Shown piece by piece: positions 22,001 to 34,000 of a stretch of 64,000 nucleotides of DNA; the stretch's first letter is position 1, and each line of letters opens with the position of its first letter. The stretch lies in the NCBI GenBank assembly GCA_963682025.1, contig OY821521.1:172842165-172906164 (forward strand), read 5' to 3'. This DNA comes from Cordilura impudica (Eukaryota; Arthropoda; Insecta; Diptera; Scathophagidae). The position numbers and the translations under genes are program-made. The notes under the pieces are model-generated. The model was not told where the DNA came from and ran no database searches. It saw only the letters and a list, made by a program, of their open reading frames with translations.

Positions 22001-25000
22001 TCTATCCTCAAAAAATATTTATATCAGTAACATCCGATTTAACATCATAAAAACTATTGATATCTGCTTGAACCCATATAGTTAACATTGAATTAAGCTA
22101 TATTTGCAATATAAATAATCTATAATATTAATAGGCTAGGCGATTTCTTGTTACCGATATTTTGTTCTACCGTTTTATCCAGATTTTGACTAAACGTATA
22201 TTATTTGAAAGGTATTTCTTTTTAGCTGTTCACCAGATTTACAGATTTTTAAATTTTTTCCTTTATTTTGATTAAATTGCATTTAAAGTTGCTACTAACA
22301 CACACATAACATTACGCATATGCTATGTGTGTGTTTATTAAATTTGTTAATGTGTTTGTTAATGAGTTTGTTATCTTCATTCACAATAATAATTAACCAA
22401 AAAATGTTGGTTTGTGAATTGGCTAAGTTTAGAAATAAAGTTGCATAGAAATTGCACTCGATTTTCGAGCACTGCTAGTTTCATATTAAATCAAAATAAT
22501 GATTCCCGCACTAATTTTAGAACAAATCGTTGGCATCCGCATTGGTTTGTAACTAACGAAGTTACATTCAAAGCAATTGGAAAAAGAAACATTTATATAA
22601 GTTTTAACAAATAACAGTAACATCCGCATTAATTACATAACATAATTAAATTAAATTATGCTATAATTAAATAAAAATAATAAATTATATAAAAATAAAT
22701 ATGTCCGAACTAATCTCGGAAAAACCATTGACATCGGCTTTGATGGTAAACTAAAAAAAAATACATCTAGAATGATATCAAAAAGAAATACTGATATCTG
22801 CCGTTTTTTAGTAAATATCAGAACATTCGGGTTAATATTATAAAAACTATTGATACTTGTGTGGGCTGAAATAGTTAACAGTGAACGTTGCTATAATTAC
22901 ATTAAATATAATGAAAAAAAAAAAAAAAAAATAAGCGCCCCGGTAGGTGAGTAGGTAGCGTGCTCGCCTATCATGCGGGTACGTGGGTTCGATTCCCACC
23001 AGAAGCTTTGGTCTGTCACTGCAAAAAACCAGCCAAATGGTCTTTGTCAACCGGCTTATCCCTGCACCCAAATTAGTATACAAATTTACTTTGTATTGTA
23101 ATTAATATAAAATAAAATAAAAAATAAAAAAAATAATGCAAAAATAAGTATATCCGCACTAAGTTGAATAAAAACCATAGACATCCGTATTGACTCGTAA
23201 CTAAAAAAATATATCTGAAATAATATATATAAAAAAACATTGATATCTGCATTAGGTTTAATAAATATCAGTAACGTCCGCATTAACCCCTGGCCTTATG
23301 ATTTAATTTAAAAGAAACATGAGCGTGGAGACTATTTAATTTTAATGCAACCCTGTGCGGGCATTATCAGTGTTAATATATTTATAAAAATAATGGTTGT
23401 TTGTTAAGTATAATACATTTTCTCCTTCCAGTTTGAAGCATTCAAATCTGTGGCGGGCATAGCCCGTCAATGTCGAATTTGGCACAGAAAATGTTTGCGG
23501 GCGACATTCGACATTTCCACTTAAGAGGTTAATATTATAAAAACCTTTGACATTTGCTTGAACTAAAATAGTAAACATTGAAATACGCTTTAATAACAGT
23601 ACAAATAATTTGAAATAAAATATACAATATTAATAGGCCAGACGATTTCTTGTGACTGATATAAATATTTAGTTACAAACCGATTTTGACCAAACATACT
23701 TTATTTGAAAGTATTTCTTTTTAGCTGTCCACCATATTTACAGATTTTTTGTTTTTTAAAACACATACTGTGTTTGTATTTATTATAAATATCAAAAGCC
23801 CTGTGTTTAATTGTGAATTGGATAAAATTGATTAGCATTCATTTAGGCTCCTTTAGAATTATTTATTAACAAACCCATTTATATATCTTCGGTGTGTTCA
23901 ACAAATATTTATAACGAGATTTAAAGAATTTTATTTAAAAAGTGTTGAATTGTGAGTTAGCTAGGTTCTTATAAAATTATTTAATAAATGAAAAAATAAA
24001 ATTTCCTAGAATTTGCACTTGAATTTCGATGGCTGGGCTTTACTCGTAAAAATAAATATCTCCGCACTGATTTCCATATATTTAAGGACATCCGCTTTAG
24101 TTTAACAAGAAAGTTAAACTTTGACTACGCTTTAATTTAAACCAGCACTCAAAGTTCGAGTGCAAATTTTAGGAAATTTTATTTTATCATTTAATAAAGA
24201 CCCTAAAGGTATGCTAATCAATTATAACCAATTCACAAATCAACACAAAAACCAAACTCAGAAACCGGTCCGATTAAGAGTACAGTGCAATTATGAATTT
24301 TTGAAATATATGCTTTCTTCTTCTTTACCACGCACCATTTAAACAAAATTATAATTTGCAGTAATTGCAATATGTCTGAAAAATGACTAAGTCTAACAAA
24401 CAAAAAATTTCTTCGCTTCAAAAAGCGTCATCTCAAATATATGTAAAAAGTGCATATGTAGGTATATACAAAACCGTACATCACATATGACAACTCTTTC
24501 GAAAACTGAGAATAGTGGAAATTAGAAGTATAAATGCAAAAAATATTCAAAATTCAAAAATAACGATTGTTTGTTTGGACAGAATTGTATCTTCTGAAAT
24601 TAATACAAAGTAAAGCTGTATGGTACGAAAACTGAATCTAACCACACTGCTCGTAGGCCTGACTTTAGGTGAGTGTATTAAAGCGCTGACCAAAAAGTGC
24701 AAGTACGAGTGTATGTGAAGGTTCATGGTTCAAAACCTCACGGCCGCCCTAAGTAGAAAAAATTTTCATATAGAAACAATCTATTCAATTAAAACATAAC
24801 AATTATCACAATGTTCAATAAATCGCTGATGAAGGCTGAAATGCCAGAAACCGGTCCGATTAAGAATACAGTGCAGTTATGAATTTTTTAAATATATGCT
24901 TTCTTCTTCTTTAACACGCACCATTTAAACTCATTTTTATTACAAACACATTAACAAATTTAATAAACACACACATAGCATTGTATAACTTTATGTATGT

Positions 25001-28000
25001 GTTAGTAGAAACTTTAAATGCAATTTACTCAAAATAAAGGAAAAAAAATTAAAAATCTGTAAATCTGCAAATTGGCTAAAAAGAAATACCTTTCAAATAA
25101 TATACGTTTGGTCAAAATCGAGATTAAACGGTAGAACATAACATCAGTCACAAGAAATCGGCTAGCCTATTAATATTATATATATCAAAAGCCCTGTGTT
25201 GTATTATGAGTAGGCTAAAATTGATTAGCATACCTTTAGGCTCCTTTAAAATTATTTATTAACGAGCCCATTTATATATCTTCTGTGTGTTCAACAAATA
25301 TTTATAACGAGATTTAAAGAATTTTATTTAAAAAGTGTTGAATTGTGAATTAGCTAGGTGCTTATAAAATTATTTATTAAATGAAAAAATAAAATTTCCT
25401 AGAATTTGCACTCGAATTTCCAGGGCTGGGCTCTGCTCGTAAAAATAAATATTTCCGCACTGATTACCACATAAATAACATCCGCTTTAGTTTCAACAAA
25501 AAAATTATTAAGGCATCTTTTAAATTTAAAAAAATATTTGTATTTAACAAGAAAGTTAAACTTTGACTACGCTTTAATTTAAACTAGCAGATTCCAGAAC
25601 TCGAAGTTCGAGGGCAAATTCTAGGAAATTTTATTTTTTCATTTTATAAATAGCCTAAAGGTATGCTTCACAATTCAACTCATTTTAAATGAAGAAAACC
25701 AACTCAACAAATTAACACAAACACATTAACAATTTTAATAAACACACACATAGCATCACATAATTTTATGTATGCGTTAGTAGCAACTTTACACAATCAT
25801 AACTCCAAAAAGATATTCTAGATGATGAAAATCTGTATATCTGGGTAACAGCTAAAAAGAAATACCTTTCAAATGATAAATTTTTTGTGAAAATCGGGGT
25901 AAAACTGTGAAACTTACATCGGTCACAAGAAATCGCCTAGCCTATTACAATTATAGATATCCAGAAATTTTTATATCCGCATTTCTGTTATCCCATAATT
26001 TTCTTGTTAGAAAACTTCTAAAAACCTTTTTGTAACTCAATACCACTGTCCCATAAAAAGAACTACTTAAGGGTAGTTTTAAACCAAAAAATACAAATCA
26101 AACAAATTTACTTTCATTTGAGCAATGTACTTAAAGATAAATTGCTAAAAAGGGCTTAGTGGAGAGCTTACTACTTATGTAAATGTATATACGAGTGCGA
26201 GTAATATAGTTGAAGAATGACTATGGAATTTGTTGTTAAACAAATAAAGTCAATGGCCAAATGCTAAGAGCGTGGCAAATAATTTTTTTTGACGAAAGTA
26301 AAAGCAATTAAAACACTCGAATAAAATTATTAAGAAGATTTAAAAAGAAAGAATTGATTTTTATTAAATCCTAGAAAATTTTTTTAGTTTAAGTTTTATA
26401 CTTTTCAACCCCTCTTTTAATCTACGTCCCTCTAATTCTATAATGGCCAAAGAAGATTTGCTATCAACTTTAACTTGTTCTTTTTTTTATTATCGTTGCT
26501 AAAACTTTCTGGTACTGTTCTTTTTATGGGCTTTTATTCATTTCTTTTATTCTTTTTGTTTTATTTACAGGATTTCAATGATGACATACCAGATTCATTG
26601 GACGATATTAATGGTACTTTAACATTCAGAAATGTTTCAGCAGAACATCGTGGCAACTACACTTGTGTGGCTTCGAATGCTCAGGGACAAATAAATGCCA
26701 CCGTTAGCATAAATGTTGTAGTGGCTCCCCGTTTTTTGGTTGCACCCGAAGGTCCCATTGAAAGTGCCGAATCTGGTGTGGCTATTATGCATTGCCAGGC
26801 TACTGGTGATCCTAAACCCACCATACAATGGGATAAAGATTTAGAGTATTTGAGTGAAAATAATACAGATCGTCAACGTTTCTTCTTCTTGGAAAATGGT
26901 ACTTTGGAAATACGTAATGTGCAGGCTGAAGATGAGGGCAGATATGGCTGTACAATTGGCAATAGTGCTGGCTTAAAGAGAGAAGAAGTACGGTTTATTG
27001 TGAAAAGTAAGTATTGAAATAAATTAACAAAAATATCTAAGAATTTAAATTCTAACAGCCGTATTCATAAAAATTAAAGTGTACTTCAACAAATTTTGTA
27101 TGAAAAACATACATTAAAGTCTACTTGAAGTACACTTTAATTTTTATGAATACGGCTGTAAGTATTTAAAATATTGTTTTTCTCATAATGCGTTTACATC
27201 TATGCAAAATCTAGTATATACGAGATTTCGAGCAAAATCTAGCTCATTTTTACTAGATTTCCCATACAAAACAAAATCTAGTTCGTTACTAGATTTTAGC
27301 AAAATCTCACAAAATCTTGTCAAACTTGGGCACTACCAAATGATACTACTGTGTTTTTTTTAATATTGTAGTACAAAATTACAACGCAGTGACTGAAAAA
27401 TTTACATTAAAAAAAAACAAAAGCAAAAAAGTTGAATAAAAAGGAAATAAAATATTAATTATTAATAAAAATGACGAATCTATAGTAAAAAAAATATTTA
27501 GTAATTGAAAGTTATTATTTTGTATACTTATATGTATGTGCACATTCCGATCTGCTTTTTAATAATTGTGTAAAATGCATTTTTTTTTTGTTGTTCAAAC
27601 AATACATTTAACAAATGCTAAAGTTTTTTTTTTTCGCAAAACTTCTAGTTCAGCTTGTGCTTTTTTCATTCTTGATGCATAATATAATAATAAATTCTGT
27701 TCCTTTTTAGAATTTTCCATATTTCCATTTTCCTATTGTTTTTTTATTTTTGGTATTTCTAGTTTATATGTTTTAGTTTAATCAACTGTTTATTGTTGTG
27801 GAAACAAAATCTCACAAAATGTCAAAAAAAAGTTAGATGTAAACGGTAGAGATTTTGAAATGGATTTCAAATAAAATCTACTAGATTTTCCTTAGATGTA
27901 AACGCAATATTAAAAATAGTACTTAAAATTAAAAATATGTAGTACCAATTCTTAAATACAGGATTAGGATTTTTTTTAGAATGAGTTCTACTTTAAAATA

Positions 28001-31000
28001 AGTACGGAGAAATATACTCAAAATTAAAGTAAAAAAGAAGCAATTGGAAAAATAGTACAATTTTGAAAAAGAAAGATTAAAAAAGTACCATTTTGTGAAA
28101 CAGTAACATTTTGAGAAATAGTGGCAGTTTGAATAATAGTACAATTTTCACAAATGGGACATTAAAAAAAAACTAATTCGAAAACTAGCATAAAGTTGAC
28201 AAAAATTAACATTTCGAAAAAGAGTATTATCTTATAGACCGGCTATACGATACCCTATCTCTTAGGTCCAACTAATTAGATATAGAAAATAAGCACAAAC
28301 CAAATTTGAGTGGCATTGTTATTAATTTTATTGCCTTCGAATAAAAAAAAGTTTATATCGGTTGCTGTATTTATATGGGGATTAGGTCGGAAAATGGACC
28401 GATCCTGACTATATACAAACCGAACTTGAGAAAAATTTTTGAAACTTTTTTGTTTTTTGATAGGGAATCAGCTTTGACTATGTGGGGGCTATGAATAATA
28501 ATTGTCCTATATGATTTATTTTAATGATTAATGGGTACTAGCAGATTCCAGCGCTCGAAATTCGAGTGCAATTTCTAGGCAGCTTTATCTTTCAACTTAG
28601 CCAATTCACAAACCAACACTTTTATGGTTTATAATTATTGCGAATGAAGGTAACAAACTCATTAACAAACACATTAAAAAATTTAATAAAACACACATAG
28701 CATACATATGTGTTAGTAGCAACTTTAAATGCAATTTACTCTAAATAAAGGAAAAAATTTAAAAATCTGTAAATCTGCAAAACGGCTAAAAAGAAATACC
28801 TTTAAAATAATACACGTTTGGTCAAAATCGGGATAAAACGGTAGAACAAAACATCGGTCACAAGTAATCGCCTAGCGTATTGTTATTATAGATAATAAAC
28901 ATACCATACAAACCCATTTTTACAAAGATCTATATGATAATTTTGATATTATGGCAATTTAAATCGATCTCATATGGGTCATTTGTATGGGCATTAAGTC
29001 TGAACATAAACCGATTTTTACCAATATCAATAGCGTTGTTCATATGGCCGACAGAAGCTTATATACTTAATTTGCTTCAAATATTTATATTCATATATGC
29101 GAACTGTAGTTTGGTTACAAGATTTTCATGCACACACAGACGTACGGTCGGACATCGCGAAATCGACTCAGGATTCGATGGTTATAATGAAAGATGGGTC
29201 TAGGTCAAATATTTTTGATAGTTACAAACATCAGCATAAGGTCATTATAGGTATTGGTATAAATACGAAAATTAGTACTAGTTTAAAAATACTATTTCGA
29301 AAAATAGTAAAAATAACTAGCAGAGCTCAGCCCTCGAAATTCGAGTGCAGATTCTAGTGCAAGTTTTCGAATGCAAGTTTTTTTCTATATAAATAAAAAA
29401 AAATTATGAATATTTAAATAAAATTCATTAAATTGTGAATTTTTAAATAAAAAGCATTAAATTTCAATATAAATATTGGTTGAGCATATAGGAGATATAT
29501 CTGTGGTCACAAGTGATAACCGCTTAAGTCGACTTAAGAACGATTTGAATTGTGTATGCTATCATATTCTACTAAAAATGCTTTACATTTATATGAAATC
29601 CTCATTTCTCTAACCCTGTTTTTTAAAAATCATTAATGAAAACATATTGACATAAGTCGTAATGAAGCCCAATTACATTTATATTAAAAGTTATTTTTCT
29701 CGAAAGCATGATTTTCGACTTAGGCGGTTAATGCTTGTGACCACAGATATAACTGGATTTGTTAACAAATAATTTTATAAGAGCCTAATCAATTTTAGCC
29801 AATTCACAATTCAACGCAAATTTAATAAACACACACATAGCGTTGTATAGTTTTTTATTTGAAGCTTAAATATGTGTTTTATGTATGCGTTAGTAGCAAC
29901 TTTAAATGAATTTTACTCCAAAAAAATGTTCCAGATGGTGCAAATCTGTAAATATGATGGACAGCTGCAAAGAAATACCTTTAAAATAGTATAATTTTTG
30001 TCAAAATTGGTTGATATCTAAAACCGTAAAATCGGTCACAGGAAATCGCCTTAGCTATTGATATTATAGATACCGCTTTGACAAATACTTAGTATTATTT
30101 CGAAAAATAGTACTATTTCCAAAAATAGTACTATTTCCAAAAATCGTACTATTTTAAAAAATAATACAATTTTGCAAAATAGCACCAAAAATAGTACTAT
30201 TTCCAAAAATAGTACTACTATAGTACTATTTCCAAAAATAGTACTACTATAGTACTATTTCCAAAAATAGTACTATTTTAAAAAATAATACAATTTTGCA
30301 AAATAGCACCATTTCGAAAAAGCATTTTAAAAAGTAGTATCTTTTTCCAAAATAATACCATTATGAAAAATAGTAATTTTTTGAAATATGAAATCAAATT
30401 TTCTTGTTCTTCCATTTCCAACGATTTTAAATGATGTAAGATTGATTGTTGAGACACTCCTGATGTAAATGCAAGTTGTTCTCTCATTTGGCAAAAATCT
30501 TGAGCCAATATTGCCTCCAATTCCGCGTCTTCGTACTTTTTTGCCTTTCGCTATGGTCTTTGTCTTCCTCAATCACTCGCGCTAGAATCTCTGACCTAAA
30601 GCAGCCTCTCACATATCTCTACAAGCAATCGATTCACCTAAGCTGGAAATTGCTTTAAATTGAGAAAGTAATTCGAAAGTTCCCTTAAATTATGCTTATT
30701 CGGCGCACGTTTTAATATAAGTTACTGGCGGCTTTATCTTTTATCTCAAGGAGGAAACTTATTTTTACACCTAATGTGCTTTAAAAATTACTATTTTGAA
30801 AACTATTAATATTATGAAATAGCACCTTTTCGAAAAATAATACCCCTTTTGAAAAACTACTTTTTTGGAAAAGTACCATTTTGTCACAGAAAACTGGAAA
30901 GTGCACAGTAGAATTAACACATTTCCATTAAACTAAAAATTTTCCAAATATATTTTTTTAGGTACTTTAAAAAGTAGAATTTCTTATTCAAAAGTTAACA

Positions 31001-34000
31001 TGGAGACAACAAAAAATTTTCGAATAGAATTTCAGTAATCAAATTCCTTTTTTTAGTATTTTATCTTTAAAAGCAGAGTTCAGAAAAAAACACACACTGA
31101 ATAAAAAAAACTCGTACATTTGTGTAAACACACATAGCTCAGACCAACATATTTTTATTTTGATATCAATTATGTGTGTTTCTAAATTTTGTACGGTGCC
31201 GAACACAATCATGACTGTGTTTCGTTTTAATATTTCTTTATGTACACGAACATGTTTGTATCACGTATTTTTTGTTTCGAACACACATAAGCCACACAGG
31301 ATCGAGTGCAGCTTTGTTTTAAGTTCATGTTCTTGCATGTGTACTGCTAAAAAACAGAACATGTTCTTGAACGCGTACATCAAAAAATCTGATATACCCC
31401 TATAAAACGACAACAATTGTTTCAACCAAATTTATAAAATAAATCTAAAATAATTCATTAGCAGTTATAAAAAATAAAAATAATAATAATAAAGACAATA
31501 AAAAAAAAAAATAAAAATTAAAAAAAATAAAAAAAAAAACGAAATTAAGGCACAAATAACATGTAAAATTTCTCTGTTTTCTATCCTTTATTTTTTATTT
31601 TTATTATCTTTTTAATTTTATTTTATTTTGTAACTGCTAATGAATTATTTCAGATTTTTCCGATCGCGAGTGGATAATGTTTCGAAATTTAGATGTATGC
31701 GTTCAGGAAAATGTTCTGTTTTTTAACAGTACACGTGCAAGAACACGAACTTAAAATAAAGCTACACTCGAACCTGTGTGGTTTATGTGTGTGTTCGAAA
31801 CAAAAAATACTTGCTAGAAACATGGTCGTGTACATAACGAAATATTAAAACGAAACACAGTCATGATTGTGTTCGGCACCGTACAAAATTTAGAAACACA
31901 CATAATTGATATGAAAATTAAAATATGTGTTGGCTGCTTTAGAACAGAACATTGTGTGTTTGATGTGTGTATTTTCTGAACCTTGTTTAAAAGTATTAAA
32001 ATTACTTAAGCCAGACAGTTTTTCTCATCTATTTTCTCTCGAACAGGAATTACAAAAAATTCTTTAAATATTATTTCTCTAATGAATTTTCTTTATCTTC
32101 ATTCGTTTCCCTTTAGTTGCTGATGGGTTTCCAGCCGGTGAAGGTGAACCCCAGGAAGGTTTCCTAATAACTCGAGCCGTATTGATAACCATGTCTGTGG
32201 CATTTGCCTACATCATACTGGTAGTAGGTCTTATGATATGGTGTCGCTATAGACGACAGGCCCGTAAGGCTCGCCTTAACGAAGCGAATCCTGAGGCCGG
32301 AGAAGCCGAGAAGTTAGCCGAAAATGAGCCATGTCTATCGGAGAATAAAAGTTCCAAAGCACGTAAAGTAAATGGCATTGGAAATCCGAAGGCCACGACT
32401 GGTCATGATCCTCAGAAATCTGATGATACGGCCTGTAGCAATCATTCGAAAACCTCGAAAAAATCCTATGCTTACGATCAATTAAGTTTTCCGCGATCTG
32501 GCATAACGGAACTACTACAAATTGGCCGTGGTGAATTTGGTGATGTTTTTGTGGGTAAAATCAAAACCTCGCTGATAAAGCAGGCTGATGACAAAGATAC
32601 TGATACCGAAAAACACAGCAATAGTGATAATGGTAATGGTTCGGCCACCACTACATCGACCACAGTCGAAAAGAGACGATCCAAAACGTCCATGGATGAT
32701 ATAGAAGAAATTAAGGAAGAACACGAGACCTGTAGCAGTGAGGGCGATGCTGTTATAAGTGGTGTCACCGATGAATATAAATTGGTTATGGTGAAGGCTT
32801 TAAATAAAGTCAAGGATGAACATGCCTGCCAGGAATTTCGTCGACAAATTGAAATGTTCCGTACATTGACGCATAAGGGTGTAGTTAGGCTGTTCGGCCT
32901 ATGCCGGGAGAAGGATCCTCACTATATGATTTTGGAATATACAGATTGGGTAAGTTGAATAGGCGAGTTATTGGATTTTCAGACTACTGAGACTTTCTCT
33001 TATGAAGACCATCGATCGAGTACCGTCTTCTGGTTACTTTGTTAATGGCTTATTCAGATTTATGTGGAACCAAATTCAATATTCATTTAACAGATCGACA
33101 TCAGCCCAGTTTGTGGATCTTAAAAATAATTAATAGTTGATATTTCTTTAAGTTTTGAAAAAAAAGTCTCTTAGAGGCACATGTTCAATATATTGTTGTC
33201 TTTAATATATCTCATTGATAATCAAAATATTTGTTCATCAAAAATGTTTAATTTTTACCTGAGAAGACCAAATTAGAAGAATTTCAAGGAGCCAGTTTAA
33301 AAAGCATTAATTGATACTAGCAGATTACAGCGCTCGAAATTAGAGTGCAATTTCTAGGCAACTTTATTTCTCAACTTAGCCAATTCACAAACCAACACTA
33401 TTTTGGTTTATTATTATTGTGAATGAAGAAAACAAACTCATTAACAAATTTAATTAACACATACATAGCCTATGTATAATTTTATGTATGTGTTAGTAGC
33501 AACTTTAAATGCAACTTTAAATGAAAAAAAAAATATAAAAATCTGTAAATCTGGTGAACAGCTAAAAAGAACTACCTTTCAAATAATATACGTTTGGTCA
33601 AAATCGGGATAAAACGGTAGAACAAAACATCGGTAACAAGAAATCGCCTAGCCTATTTATATTATAGATGTTTGTTTGTTTTTGATCTTCAAGAGCCTCA
33701 ATCTGTTTAAGTCGACATTGTAGAACCTTAATTTAGCTTAACTCTTATACTTAAGTTCTGGTATAAAAGACTACACTTGCTAAAGAAAGTATCCGTACAC
33801 CTAAAATTAAAATCGTCATAAGAAAATATTAACTAAAACGAAACTGAATGGATGGTCTTATGGACATCAAATTATGGGTGTAAGACTTATTAAGTTAAAA
33901 GTTGAAAAAAAGAGGCGGTTGATAAAGTTATAGAGCCTCAAATATAGCTCCTGCGCCAATATTATTCTCCGAGCACTAAAGTCACGTGATTATAATTCAG

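Larger units (their letters stand above)
21301..23626 (+). repeat. CATCCGC higher-order repeat region in otk intron
   Basis: Alternating words of the ACATCCGCATT and GATATCTGCATTAG types recur roughly every 30-120 bp. Longer phrases are repeated in order: a CCATTGACATCCGC phrase, then an ATACATCTAGAATGATATC phrase, then ATCTGCATTAGTTTTA, then ATAGTAAACATTGAATTAAGC. At least four units of roughly 250-400 bp are recognisable (around 21340, 21760, 22500-22880 and 23130-23580). Helitrons (21386, 22119) and a SINE (22933) interrupt them. Confidence 0.75.
24141..25180 (-). mobile_element. Minus-strand Helitron hosting ribozyme element copy 2
   Basis: The 3' hairpin is at about 24147-24160 and the 5' end (complement of TATAATATTAATAGG) is at about 25165-25180. 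Removing the 666-bp insertion (24261-24926) and one 7-bp duplication leaves a normal ~370-bp family member. The CTAG terminus is mutated (CCAGCA). Confidence 0.75.

Noticed and set aside
22933..23010. Possible functional tRNA gene
   Set aside because: A and B boxes are good but the acceptor stem cannot pair and a non-tRNA body and A-rich tail follow, so it is a SINE head.
30327..30572. Minus-strand frame with LKSLEMEEQENLIS-like residues as a host gene
   Set aside because: It runs into minisatellite DNA, has no splice or start support and no confirmed family; kept only as a possible mobile-element scrap.
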